A stretch of 64,000 bases of DNA from Smittia aterrima. Its lineage: Eukaryota > Arthropoda > Insecta > Diptera > Chironomidae. Shown here one piece after another: positions 1 to 14,300 of the stretch. The stretch is taken from the NCBI GenBank assembly GCA_033063855.1, contig CP093830.1:4216854-4280853 (forward strand), in the 5' to 3' direction. Numbering within the stretch: the stretch's first letter is position 1; each line of letters starts with the position of its first letter. The notes below the pieces were generated by a model. The model saw only the letters and a program-made list of their open reading frames with translations. It searched no databases and was not told the DNA's origin. The position numbers and the translations under genes were made by a program.

Positions 1-1067
1 ACGAGGTACCAGCGAGGAGGAAAAAATCTTTCCGACCAAAAAAAAAGGGAAAACTACGAAGAGAAAAAAGGATTTAACACGCTCTATTGTTTCATTTGTA
101 TAATTTCATTATGAACACGTCATGGAACTGGAATTATTGAGCTTACGTATCTGGCTCGAGGGATCTTCTAGGTGAGCTGGCAGAAAAAGGGTTCACTGGA
201 GGCGGCTCAGACATTGCAAAAATATAGAACTTAATTAGGCCTTCCGAGAGTCTTTTCACGGGAAATTAGTTTGAAACAGGAGAAGAGCAAAAAAGCAATT
301 CTTTCATAAAGGAAAGTTCTGCGTCATAAAGTCCGAATGTGTATTAATGTGTATGAAGCATAAATGGACAGATCCATACAATATAAAAGAAAAACTATCA
401 GAGAAATCGAGGAAAAAGTTTTGCTTTTTGTGGGGTTATCGAAAGGTTAGTTTTTCCTTATGCATTAATGTCGATTGGCTGGGCGGGAGGGGGCGATTGG
501 TTGAACATCTTTTTTGTGCTATCTTGCCGCAAAACTATTTATTCATACGCTGTCGTACTTAGAAGGCTCCTCTCACTTATCATTAAACATGCATAAAACT
601 CGAGTGAACGAGAATCGAGTGGGTGAGGAGATAGAAGCCGAAGCCTCATAGAAACCTCGTTTTCTCCACAAATTATCCTAATCAACTTTAATTAAGATAC
701 GAACAGAAAAAGCTCTGAAACTTTTCTCATGCTTCGACTTTTCCATCTCCGAGGTTATGATGGGATTTTGATAAAACCAGAATCCCGTTAACTAAGAAGC
801 TGATAAGAGAATCGATTTCGCACGAATCCAAGAGTTTGGCGAAACTAAAATTAAATAAAACTTTCCCACATCATTAGATTCGATGTTGTAAAGTTGTGTG
901 CTGAGAAAGTTTTTGGGAGAACATCTCACTCACTCTTCCTAGCTCTAACTCTTACCAAAAGCGCTTCATTAAATTTACCATCTCGATGACGTAGAAATAA
1001 CTAAGCTTGATTTGATTAATTTTTGAAGTTGGTTTTTTGAGTTTTCAAGATTTTTGTTTATACAAAC

Positions 1068-1079
1068 GAGAGAGAGAGA
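1068..1079. repeat. Short GA dinucleotide run
   Basis: A run of GA repeats in non-coding sequence. Similar short GA/CT runs occur near 3475, 32060 and 58750. Such runs can bind GAGA-type factors in insects, but nothing else here indicates a promoter. Confidence 0.6.
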
Positions 1080-4000
1080 AAGTAGGAAGGAGGCGACATG
1101 CGAAACCACAGCTAATGGCGCAATATAACAGAATAGGGCACGAGGCATAATAAATTTTATGTTCTTCATTCACATTCAGATTCGAAAGAAGAGGAGACAG
1201 AGGAATGACATAAACATCGTAAAACATTTTATTTTTTCGTCTCATGCCGCACTTAAAGTTTCCTTCGAACATTTTCCACTCCCAGCTCGTTGCTGGTTGA
1301 TTCAAGCAGAACAGTCAAGTTAATTAATTGTTCTGTTGTGACGCAATGCTATTGAAAAGCCTCGCGTCATCACAATTTTTGCTCCCATTCTCTCGTCCGT
1401 TTGAAACTGAAAAATGCATTTTATATTTGCTGACAACCGTCGACAATTTACTATCAAATAACCCAACTGGGCATCATCGTTCCCTTCGCTATCTAAAGCG
1501 AATGTCAACGGCAAAAGGAAGAAGCAAAGCTTAATATCATTTTCATATATTTGTCTTCGTTTCCTGCTCATCACTTTTCTTTGACGAGTCTCTCAAGCTT
1601 TCGACGGTAATAAAAAGCGAATTAATCTTTTTGCTTCGGTCTCTGGCGTCGTTTGAATTTGTCATTCACTCTTCGTGACCTTTGACATCCTTGAACTCTC
1701 AACAAACATGTTACAAAATCTTTAATCGAACCCAAATTCTCGGACACTAAAACTTTTATGCTGCCTTTGAAATTTCCATGATGTCTATTTATTTTGTCTC
1801 TGAGCATAAGTTTCCCGCAGGGGCTTTGTCCGGTCGTAAATACTTCCACTGCAAATCAACTCGGAAACTTGCTGAAAGCGAGAAACGGACATTGCAACAA
1901 CAAACAAAACAGTTAAGCTCTCTAACTCTCGACCCTTGTCAATTTATTTAAAAATGTTTCGTCACACGGATGAGCGATGTTTTGTCGTTGCTTAAGCGAC
2001 GGCTTCTGACATCATTTGATTCAAGCCCAAGTTCTTTTTTATTCTTTTTTTGATGATGAATGATGGCGTAGGCGAAGATATTCTTCGAAGAAGGAGAACG
2101 TAGGTCGAAGTTATCAAAAGCATTTCCGGGGTCGTTGTGTCGATTATGCGTAATGAAACTCTTTGAAGCATTTGCACAGCATCTAACTTCACAGTCGAAT
2201 AATAAAAACTCATTCAATCGTCGTCTACCGGAGAACGTTCTTTTTTTCTATTTTCAAAGCGACATCGAAACATGTTCTTTGAGTCTCTGATTGCAAAGTG
2301 TGATATTGCCGGATCATATTTTAAGCTCCTGAGCGTTCAATATTGCACTCTTGTTGCTCGCCTTTCTCCTCGTATTCTCCCTGTGTCATGACGTGATGCA
2401 AAAAAGTGCTTAAATTGCTGTTTGTCTGTCTATTTGCTTCCGTTCACCATTTTATGCAACAACAATGGCATCGCCAGCGGACAAATTTTACGGGAGGAAT
2501 TTAAATATGACTCGTTCAATATTTTTTTTAATATCGGAACGTAAAAAGCAAATTCATTGTTGGAGAATAAAAATTATTGCTTTGTTATCATTAAAGCTGA
2601 CACATTGATCTTGATAAATTATTGCATCGTGGGCCAGCAAGAGCATCGAGTTCAATTTATAAACACGACGCAACTCAATTTCCTCTTCTGTTGCCGCTAA
2701 TTGCCGTGTGAAAACATTCGACGACGGCGATGACGACGACGAAGGCTTTTAATCAAAGATCTAATTGAGAAGAGTGAGTCGTTGTCTCCTAACGATATCG
2801 TTGATGAAATTGAATGCAGGGACACTGGAAACTCATAAAAGCGCAACATAAAAAGTGTTCGAAGCAATTAAACGGATTCGATTCATGCTTAGTATACGTT
2901 CGTTCACTCGCTGTTCTCTCTCTTTGCCGATAATAAACTTCAACAAACATAAAAATTCAATAAATGATCTTTTTATCATCTCTTCATGGATTTTTCTGCT
3001 GTTTCGGGGGTTTTCCGATGCTTTATGTTTGGTGCTTATTCATGTCGCCTCCATCAACTCACACCAACTCCTCCTTGTACTCTCTCTTGAGACTCGAGAC
3101 TCGATGTTTATGCCAAAAAATAAGGAACAAGACAATAGCAGCAAGAGTGGAATTCAATCGAGGGTTTTATCTCTCTTCGTGTTTTGAATCGATAAATTCC
3201 AAAACGACACTATTAATCGATATAATAGACAGTAATAATGTGCCATTATGTATTCTATGACTCAATCGTCTTCTCTTTCTCTTCTGTCGACCTCCAAACA
3301 CCAGAAGCTTCGTTTTTAGCAAAAGCTGTTCGAATTAATGAAGAAATTCCTGATAAATTAGATTTGCGTTTTACATTTTGCGCTCTCCGGAGATTCACTG
3401 TCGCTTTGATTAATTGTTTTTTAACTGAAATTTGTTGCACGAGAATATCTATGTACTTAAGATGGCAGAGCAATGAGAGAGAGAGAAGGAAAAAGTGTTG
3501 AAAGAAACATAATACGAACTGACTTAGATTAATTACATCTAGAGTGTCGGGCATCAACAAAAGACGCCATGATTAATTAATTAAAGGGAATTTTGGTTTC
3601 CTGACTTTTGACATCAAAACACGATGTTTCGTTTTGAGGGAGAAGCTGGTTGAGGTTAATTTTTAATGATATCACAAAAGATTGACTTCATTATAATTCC
3701 TCGCGTCTCCTTCTCATTCAGAATTTATGAACGCTTCCACAATTCCTCTCAGGATTGATCATTTCAAAAGCTCCTTACTAAGTTGACAGCTTCGAGACCA
3801 AGGCACAGCAGACTATTGAAGACAAAGCCTGAACTCTGTCGGATAAGAGAACTCCTCACACATCGACCTCAATTCTAATCCTCAAGCTGTTTACGCGGAT
3901 TTCCAACTGTCATTGTCTCAAAATTTCATCCTCATAGTTGTGATCGGATTGAATTTCATTCATTTCATGTCATAATTCTTTCTTTCCTTCGATTTGACAC

Positions 4001-5314
4001 GACTCGTCTTCGCATTTGTAGTTGAAGACATTGAAGACGAAAATAAAGATTAGCGACGATCCGAGAAATGGCGTGAAACAATCAAGAATTCAATGATGTG
4101 TATCGGGAGATATAGCTGAAGCGTCTCTCATTCTTTGTCGACGGGGAAATATTTATTGAATTCCATGCTTTGGCTGAGCTTCGTCTTGCTTTCTCGTCTT
4201 TTTATAATTCGCAATATAATACGCTCCCTCAATCACAGAGAAAAGCGTAAAAATTCCCGACCCGAGATTGTAGAATAAAGAGAAGCAAAAAGAGAATTCA
4301 ATAAAAACTTTTCGCATGATACATTGCTTTCGATTTGATTCTTCTGAGGGGATCAGCTTTCTCGTCGCTATCAGTTGAAGGAGATAAACGAAACTATTTT
4401 TCAATATAAGCTTCAGCTTCTGTTTGCGCTTCTCGTAAATATGATCACATGACGATGCTTCTTCCACTCGTTTCTGCATTCATTGTTTGATGTAGTGAAG
4501 CTGTTTATTCAGAGACGCCTCGACTTTTCTCGTTTTTATTATTCGACTAACTTGCGATATCCATTTTTGAAATTCGAACAAAGCTACTTCGTCGAGTGGA
4601 ATGAGAAGAAGACGACGACGAGTCTCCCACGGAGTCGAGAGTCGTTCATCCAACTAAAACTTTTATCACTTCTGAATGGTTTTAAATTTTTCACCATCCA
4701 AAGCTCAAGATATGAGTTTGTCAAACTGGAAAAGTTTATCAGCTCGATATCAACGAAGAATAGTTTTACTTGAGAAGTTGTTGTCGAGGGAGTGAATTCA
4801 ATCAGAACGAACTGGAAGAGCAGGAAGCGACCAAGAATGAAGAATAAAAAAAAAACACTTTTTCAATGTGACAAGAACGACAAAATCGTTTCCGCTGCCG
4901 AGATACATCGCAATTAAACATCCAACAGGAAGACAAAGCGAGTGAACGAGAGGAGAATGAAAATTCCTTTGGTTTGAGTGACACAATTTTTCATTACTTG
5001 AACACACAATTTCCCTTTTCTATTGTTGTTTGCTCCCTCACCCCGTCATTCAAGATGGCAAAGGCAATAAATTTATTTAATCCATCCTTTTCTCGTCATT
5101 ATCTCTCTCCGCATTATGTTCCTGCCATCAATATTCATCAGTAATTGCGCCTGACTCCCCTCCCAATCTCGACTTCCTTTCTCGCTGATGTTAAACTCAA
5201 AATTCCGGCAGTGATACAAGATTGAAAACGATCTCAATAAAATTAATTTGGCTTTGAGCTGCGCCCGTTAAATTCGGATTTAGTTGCGATTTATTACGCT
5301 ACTTTTCACTTCCC

Positions 5315-5340
5315 CTCTCTCTCTCTCTCTCTCTCTCTCT
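5315..5340. repeat. (CT)13 microsatellite
   Basis: Thirteen uninterrupted CT units, followed after one A by a further short CT run. It is the longest perfect dinucleotide repeat I noticed in the window, in non-coding sequence. It could be length-polymorphic between individuals. Confidence 0.9.
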
Positions 5341-8285
5341 ACTCTCTCTTCATCAACGACAAGCTTCGTCAAGATCGCAGAAAGAAAGCTACCGAGACTG
5401 AGAGGCGCATCTTAAAACATAATCTAGTTAAATGAGTGTGTCTTGTGAATTAGCGTTTAGATAGAGAATGATTTTGACATAAAATAGAAACGAAAATCTT
5501 AAAAGCTTTCGCCGGAAAACTCTCGAGGGTGGAAGCTAAGTAGTCTCGAGGATAATTTCATCAGTTTTGTCTTTGAATCTAGCAAATTAAATTCAGGAGG
5601 ATTCAAAGAAATTTGTGACTCCACTCACTGAAATCTATAAAAAGTCTAAAGTCGTCGTTATCGAGCGAAATATCTAATTTAATTGTCAATCTTTTCGCTG
5701 TTCGCAAGTTTTTGCGTTTTCTCGCTTTTAATGTTCGGAATTTTCCCATTTTCAAGCTTTTATTTCCCTCGGTGAGCATTCTTGATGATTTCTCGGTTTG
5801 AATCAGTTAAATGGAAACTCAGAAAGTGCTTTGTTTTGAAACTTTTTAAGAATTCCAAGAATGATCCGAAGACAAAGCCAATTTATCTGCGAATCTTAAA
5901 CTTTACGAAATTGCAGTAACTTCCAAAGTAAAGAGTGAGTTATGTGCGACCAAAGCCACCATCTTTGTGAAGCTGAAATCCATTAACGAACAAGATGTAC
6001 TCCTCGTTGAGAGCTGTAAAGATACGCGAGCGCGAAGGGAAAGTCCAATTGTGCTCTTTGAGAACAATTATTTGAAATATAAATTAAATTAACTACACAG
6101 AGAAGAAGATTTACGATCGAAAGCGGTGTCGACCATCGAGAGCTGTAACGACAAAGGCAAAAGTTTACTTTTTCTTTAAAATTTACTATCCAAAGAAAAA
6201 GGTTTAAAACAAAAGAAGTCAAACATAATAAACGAAGTCGTCCCTCACTTCATGTGTTTGACTCTAACATCAACACTAAAGCCATTTACACCAGAGCTAC
6301 AGGATGGAGAAAAAAGTTTGCCCTTCTTCAGATCCCTCTCCCGTAAAATTCTTAATTCAATTTATTCCTTTCCGCTTTTTGCTGTTTGAAGCTTCCTTTC
6401 TTTTCAATTACACACAGTTTTAAACTTTTGTAATTTTTACATGATGTTGTCAACATCTTTATTTGATTAATTGTCATTGAAGTGCTTTGCTGGCAGGCTT
6501 TTCCCATCTGGCTGATTCCTCTTATTGGTAACGTGTTGGGCAGTCTCTTGAAGTAACGTTCATTAAAGTTACGATAAGTCTTGAAGAGAATGTGACCCAT
6601 TCGATGAACTCTCCCCAGCACTGCGACATTTTTAATGGAAAAGGGATGAAAGGCGATAAAAATGGCAAATGTATCAGAAGGTAAAAGCCTCTCACCCCTT
6701 CAACTGCGTCCTCAAACGTGTAAATATATATTTCTTTGTTTTTTATTTGCTTGCTCTGCTGGCATGAGTTCTAATGAAGTTGGAACGCGATTGAAAGCAT
6801 CATAAATTATATTAGCAGGAATAAAACAAACAATTCTGAATTGTTTTACGTTGCGTGCAGCAGAATGGGTTGGAGTCGAGAGTCGAGATGGAAAAAGAGA
6901 GTAATGGAGCTTTCGATAGCGAGGTGGAGCCGATTTGATAAACTCGCATTCACATGATACATTTGTCGTTTACCTTGTCATGTGTGCTTTTTATTCGAAT
7001 CATAAATTAGTTAATTTTAATTTAGGTGGAGGAGAAGTGGGTGGCAGCTCTACTGATGATTATTATTGTGTTTCTGAAAACACGCTACTGCGGCCATAAA
7101 TTTTGCGGGGGAGCCCTGATGATTTAACTCGAGAGCGTGGGCAAATACGTGTACAAATTTAACGAAATTACAGGCTCCCAATTACGCTTAAAAATTCAAC
7201 ATTTTTTTTCCTCCCCAACTCGACTGATAATAGAGCTTCAGCTTGTGCTGACTCCTTCGATACGATGTCGCTCTATAGATAATTCATAATTATAATTTGC
7301 GTGTTGAGGTTTTGCGCTTCATAATCCCGTCAGCCAAATGAGCAAATTAAATCGGAATTAGGCAAATTTTCGAGCCGCACTGCTTCGTTTCGAAATTATT
7401 ATTTCATTATGTTCGATGACAAATTTCCTTTCTCAGGGACTTCCCGTTGACGATGACAAAGTTTGATTAAAAATAAATCAGCGCGAAATCCCCGGTTTTT
7501 CATCTTTTGTGGTTTTCTTAGCGAAAAAATATTTTTCCCTCAAAGCAACGAGAACTTTTAGAAACTTGGAAAATGGAATTTCGTGGAAAATTCTTCCTTC
7601 TTTTCTCAGCTAAAGCCAATTTAATTTCGATGAGAATCAGATGAACTGTCGTTTCAACACAAGCGTGCGAGAGAGATGGAGATAGACGGGGAATTGTAAA
7701 CCACAGAAAATTTAAACTTGCTCCTTCTTTCCGGTTAGACATTCGATGGATCTTGGGTTGAATGAGGGAAGTGTTGCGGTTTCGTGAAAGTTTTTCCTTC
7801 CCAAAAACTTTCACCGAGAAAACAATAAAGTTTTCAAATTCGCTCCGCTTCGATTTCGCGCTGGGAATCTGAATCTCAGATTTCAAAATTATTTCAGATT
7901 CACTTAAGAAAAATATTTTCCATTTATACCGCGCGTGGTTTGTTATGCCGCAGATTCATGTCTGTATGTAAATTTCCCCATTCAACGTTATTGACATGAA
8001 GACGAGATTCCTATTCGGGGCCGTCGCCGTCATATTTGAACAGAATTTTATGGCAACGATTGTTAAAGACTCCAACCCTCAAATACAGACAGAACATCGC
8101 ATCTTGCTTCTTCTACTTTTAAAGTGAAGTCAAATAATAAGAAATGCTTCATGGACCGACGAAAATTTTAATTTCCGGTTTCGTTTGTTTGAGAGATTGC
8201 GAGGTTGGGAGAAGTTAGGAGAAGAATTCTCGTCTTTAGGAGAAGAAGACGAAGTTTACGAAAGTTCTGTGGAAAATAATTACGT

Positions 8286-8335
8286 TTGACTACAGTTCCA
8301 TAGAATTCCTAGGATTCTAACAAATCTGTAGTCAA
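8286..8335. repeat. Nested 50-bp palindrome
   Basis: The outer arms TTGACTACAG (8286-8295) and CTGTAGTCAA (8326-8335) are perfect 10-bp inverted repeats. Between them sits a second palindrome, TAGAATTCCTAGGATTCTA (8301-8319), symmetric around CCTAGG apart from one extra T. The linkers of 5 and 6 bp are unpaired. This two-level symmetry stands out from the surrounding non-coding DNA. It could be a composite binding site for a dimeric protein, a cruciform-prone site, or the relic of a tiny foldback element. No function is shown. Confidence 0.75.
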
Positions 8336-11300
8336 TATTGCTTAGCATAAAAGGTTTTCCCAACCTCTCATACTTCTGATAAACATACAGAGACTGAGAA
8401 AAGAGCAGGAAACCCTGAGAGTTTATTTTGATTAAACTTCAGAAAAAGGCAATAAATATTTCGCTTTCTCGCGCCAAAATGAATTGTGTAATTTTGATTT
8501 ATTGCCGAAATAGACGAACTGACTCCAAAACAAGATGAAAAAGAAGAAGAATAAGGAAAACAAACTGATTTCTGCGCCTCGCTCTTCTTTTGCTACTGTG
8601 ATAAGGAGCTTTACGCTAAGAAAACGAAAAACAAAATGAAAATCAATTTTAATGAGAAATGGGAATTATGTAAGATCAGCAAACCGAGAATGTATAACTT
8701 AAACCGCCCTCAAGACGAATAGAGAAGAAAGTGAGACGACAGATGAGGTGCGGGGAGGCGGAAACTTCCAAAAATAAACATGAAAATAATTTAAAGATTC
8801 TTCGAGAGATCTCAGCTAAATAATTTTTATTGTTTTTCGAATTATTCGCGAGACTTCTGTGTCTTACAGTTTGATAGGTTTACATTGCCCTAAGGCCTCA
8901 TCTTCTGTTCGAGAAACGACATCTTAATGTAAGAGGAAGTAATAAAGAACAACTTTACTAAGATTATTTCTCGTTTTAAGAGACAGAAGTCACTGAACAA
9001 TTGAAAGAGAAAGCAAGAGAGAGATACCGCATAGATAAAGTAAAAGAAAATTGTAATAAACATCGACGATTTATGTTTAAAAAATCTTGAAGGTTTAAAA
9101 GGAAATGAAGCGATCAAGAAACTCGTTACGCACTTACAATTCTCCTCGAAGCAAACAAATAAAATCTCGACTTCGTTACGAACAAAACAGCAGAACAACT
9201 TTAGATGGGAAATATAATAAAAAAATAAATAGAACGACACAACTTCTATTCTGATAATGTGAAAACTTTTTCAATTACACATGTTGTATTTAATTGAGAT
9301 TTCTATTTGATTTCGCATTTCCTGAGGGTGACAATGAAAAAAAATTACTGACGACAATGAATATTTGCGAATGACTGCCACACAATTGCGTCAAGAGCAG
9401 AGATTTTTCTTTTGCTCTTGTGACATCGAAAAACATTTTTTTCTTCAAGGAAACTTTCTATTAAAACTTTCTCTTAAGAAAAATTTGTTTTGTTTAATTG
9501 TCGTCAAACTTTCTCTCGCATCAAAGTTCAAAGTAATCTTGCATCTTCATTAAAGAGCTCACGGCGCTAACAGCTCCCAATCCTCTTATTCCCCGCCAAT
9601 GATTTCGACGTTTATTGTCAAAAGGGAATAAAAATAAAGTTTGAGATTGTTTGAGGTACACTCAATCCCAAAGGTATTTTACTCTGTTTCTTAGATATTT
9701 GCTCTATCTGATGCCGTTAAATGAGATTCAATGGGAATCTATAAAAGCTCTTGAATCGAGTAAAATTACAGATCTTCTGGATTGAAATTATTTTCTTTGA
9801 TAAAAATCAATGCTCTAGCATTCTTTACTTCGTCTATCGATTCTTGTGCACCTCGTTATGGTGAACACGTTTGACGATGACTGAAAAATCACGCTGATAA
9901 TGCGGCTGCGATAACTATTGAGTTGGAAAAATTTAACATTCAAGAAAAACTTTTTGAATGTCTGAACGATGTCAAGTCGATTCTTGAATGATACGTATCG
10001 AAAGAAATTCAATGCTTGACCTTTTGAAAAGCTTTTATCGTCGTCTACAAGACCGAGATGGATTTACCGTAGCTTTTAGAGATAAACAAATATCGCAATC
10101 GTTTTGATTTCTCGGATTATTTTCACCTGAATCGACTCAAGTCTTTAATTCATCGAACGACGTCATGAAAGATGCCATTGACTCAGAGAAGATTAAGATG
10201 TTTTAATTAAACTTATTTGGCTTAAGTGATTCGATATTAATTAATCAGAAATTATAATTAATCTCATCCCTTCGAGTCGCTTTTGTGAGACAATATCGCT
10301 TCTTCCTCTTGTTCAACGTTTCCATTTAAATCTCTCAGCCAAAGCCAATAATTCACAAAGAATATGATTTTTAATTAAAAAGCTGAATTCGATCCAATGA
10401 AGCTGAAAATTCAATTTACTTTTCCATTCTCTTACATCATCGGCGATGGAATTTGCTTTCTCTTCTTTCGCATTTGCTTCAATTCGTCTCTGTTTAATGA
10501 AATCTAATTTTTCTGGGAAATATTCTCAGTTGCTGCTGCTGCTTCTGTTCGGGATGCGATAGATTCAATTTAAACGAAAGCAACCCAATTTCCTATTTTC
10601 CAAGAGAAGTTTGTTTGATCAAAGCAAAAGGCAGAGAGAAATTTTCTTTCCAATTAGGTTATCAACCGTTTTTTGAAAAGAAAAGGAATTTAACTTCAGG
10701 TATCAAGTTGAAATTGAGTGAAACAATGCATTTAGAATGAAGGAAACTTTTTCTTCTTTCTCAGTTCGTTCAGTTAAATATTTGGATCGCAAATATTTAT
10801 GGGAAAGAAGAAAAAGTTCGTCGAAACAAAATGCAAAAATGTTTTGTCTTTAAATTGGAAGGTTGACTTCGAGATCGTGAGCTATCTTGTTAGAAGAATT
10901 TTCATTCAAGTCGCATCAGCAGAAATCATTCAGACAGAAAAAGAATTCGACGACAAATTAAAAAATTTCATTAATTTTTTCTGCAAAGCTCTGCACAATA
11001 ACCTTGACTCGAACCCTTCGAGAGGAAAAAAATCAAACCTTTTACCTTTCATCATTCTCTAAAGTTCCTTCACAGCAGTCCATTTAATTATATTTCGAAT
11101 TTTCGAGACATCAACGAGAAGAAAGCGAAATATTTCTTTGTTCATTTGTTAGCGTGAAAATTCCTTTCGCACTTCAAAGATTTACTTAAATTGACAATAA
11201 TTGCTCAAAATGCTTTTTAATTGCACAATAATTTTGCTAGCTCAGGCAGGAGAGGGAAAATTGCTTCAGTGATATTTTTCTCCCTTCACGCTTCGCAACG

Positions 11301-14300
11301 TCAAAGCATCGACTGCTGGACGAGAAAAATTCTGTAACTTGATTATAAAATAAATTGGCGGCGAGTCGGAAAAAAATGGTCGAGCTTTGGCTGTGAGAAA
11401 TGACATCGAGCGTTAGGTTGATAGTTTCCGGACTTGATTCATTTATCCTCTCGTCGCAATTTCCCGGCACTTCTACTTCGTGGAATGAACAACTTTAAAG
11501 GCTTCACATGTGGGTATCTCCTCGTCTTATGTTTAACTCAAGTAAATAAATTAAAATGTCATTTCAACATCACTTTTGTTTATTTTTCTTTCCTCTCAGA
11601 TCACTTCTGAAAAGGAGAAAGAAATCTCATAATCTGTTGTTCGGTTGAGACCGTTTTTTATTGAGCGATCCTTTGAGAAGAGTGTAGAGGATGCTTGTGT
11701 ATATTTGCTGAGCCAAAAGCTTTAGAAAAAGATGACTTCATCAATCGTTGTGTTCGTTCACTTGAGGCGAAAAGAAAATAAAAAGTTTTCAAGTATTTTA
11801 GAAAAATAATCTAGTCACCCTAAGATAGAACGTTTCTCATAAAATTGTTTTCTCTCGTGCTATCTCGAAAGGATTAGAAAATGATCGACATAAAAGTATT
11901 TTTCCTATTAAATTTCTATTCGACACTGCTCGATGCGGTCATTTGGTCTGCAAGCAATAAGCATCGCTCGTTCAATGTCCAGCATTCACAATGAATCGAC
12001 GTCTCTTCGAAAGATATTGATACAATATTTACTTCTCCGATGACACTTAATTCTCGAGTTAGTAGTTTTTTTATGAGCGATCGACAGAACTGTGGAGGAC
12101 GCTCGATAAAAAATTCAATTGACTATCAAGTGTGAATAAAAAACCATTTTAGACGTGAGAAGAATTGAAACGTCGAAGTGCTCTCAGCCCTTCAAATATT
12201 TGCATAATTGCCGTTTAATAAAACTTTCCAGAATTGGATAAGAAAGCTCATAGAAAGCATATCATAATGACGATGACGATTTGCATAATCTCTCTAGGAA
12301 TATTCACCAGAGCAAGGCGAACATTAAAGACGACCGAGGCTTGTTCATTTGCAATTTATTACGGGTAATATAGTCAGTTGATAGATTAGCCATTAAACTT
12401 CCCTCTCGTTCTCATCTTCCTCTTGAGATAATTGACGCCTCAGCTCAACCACTTTCATAATCTTTTGCGTCTTAAATCTTTGTCATCGCACTTCCCGCTT
12501 TCGTCGCTGTATAAAATGATGGAAATTAACGCAGAGAAGTTCTCTATTGATGAATTATGAATATGCTGTTTAACGTGAACACGAGAAGCCATTGAGGAGG
12601 GGAAGGAAGATTATGATTGAACGCATAAATTGGCTTTTTCATTACTCTCGTGTCTAAAGAGTGTGAGATGAGCATAAGTAAAGACATGGGAGGAGACTAT
12701 TGAGACGTCTTTCCATTAATCCGCAAATACATTGAATTCAATATTGTGGTAAAATCATAAATGAACATCATCGTATAATCTCCAAACCACAAGATCTCAT
12801 TCAAAATGGCTTTAGTCAGCATTTTCTTAAACAGCAAAGCTAGCTCATTTCATCGTTTTCTCTGTATCTCTTCTCCTTTTGATCTGGTAATTGCCAATTT
12901 CACTCGTGTGCATGCTCGAGACAACTTTTCTTGCTTTCGCCGCATTCACAGGAGAACTTAATGAACATATTCGGTGATTAATCCTATGGAATATGATTTA
13001 TTTGTTCTTAATCTAACACTAAGACTAATTTGGCCCTAATTTAATTATATTATTTCACTGTTGACTCCCTTCAATTATCCTCCCTTTCATTCGTTCGCTC
13101 TCTTACTGCTTTCATCTCAAAATGACAAATATCTTGCAATAACTCTTGAGCCGAATGAATATAATGGAAGGAAGAAATGAAAACAGAGAAAAAGAATAAA
13201 TAATCTCTCCACATTTCCCGATGAGACTCGACTTCATTAGACGATGGAACTGATGTTGTGTAATTGTTTGCTGAGAAGAAGAAGAAGCTACGAAGAGCAA
13301 CGCTGAAGAGGATTTCGCCAACATCTATAATTAAATGACAGCTCCAAACGATTTTTCCTAATACTCAAGCCGCAGAACTTCTTGAGTAAATAATTATTTC
13401 AATATATTAGGAGATCTATTAAGAAGGAGAAGGAGAGAGATCATTAAGTGTATCGACAGATAACTATTGTTTGCTTCGGCTCCTCTTCTTTCGTTTCAAG
13501 CACGACTTGAGAACAATAAAAGTTTCAATTATAATTTCGATGAACGCTACCACCCTCCTCTCAAATGAATTGGAAGAAAAGTGAGCGAGCATCTGTTGGA
13601 GAAGATACTCGATAAGATGCTCTATCGTCAGCAGCAATTAGACCGTTTGCTCTTGTTCAAGAGGAATTATCTTTGTGAACTTTTATTGTGCTTTGTTCAT
13701 TGTCTCATGAAATAAACTCAATTTGAACATTCTTAAAGCATCGATTGAGCATTCACACGCTCGCGTACGTTTATTAGTCCGCAAAGACTGCTGAAAGGCA
13801 GAGCTTATACCCCAAATTAACTTAACGACTTGAGAGAAAGGGTTTAACTTGTTTTAAATGAAATTGCAACCGTCGAAATCGTAATCAATAATTCATGATC
13901 CCCAAAAAGGTTTCTCTTAGTGATGGAGGCCAACGCGGGTGCAGTAAACGTTGCTTTTACTTTCATTACCATTTAAATGTATTTAGTGGAAACAAGGGAA
14001 GCTTCATTCGACCATTCATGTTCGATCTGGGACTTGTTTTATGGACTTCGCTTCTTCTTATTCCATTGGATTTCATTCGAGTTGGTCTCGAGTGGCAAAT
14101 CTGACTTCCAACATCTCAGTTGTAAGCAAGTGAATAGAAAAGCGACACGAAAACTATTTGGAAACAAAGTTCCAAAGCGGCCATAAGATGTTCACCACAT
14201 TCCCCAATGAAAAGAGATTATCTTTCGTCATTTCCTTTAACGATTTTCCTCCGAGCGACTTGAGCATCGTTTTAATCCCATTTTATTGGAAATGAAATTA

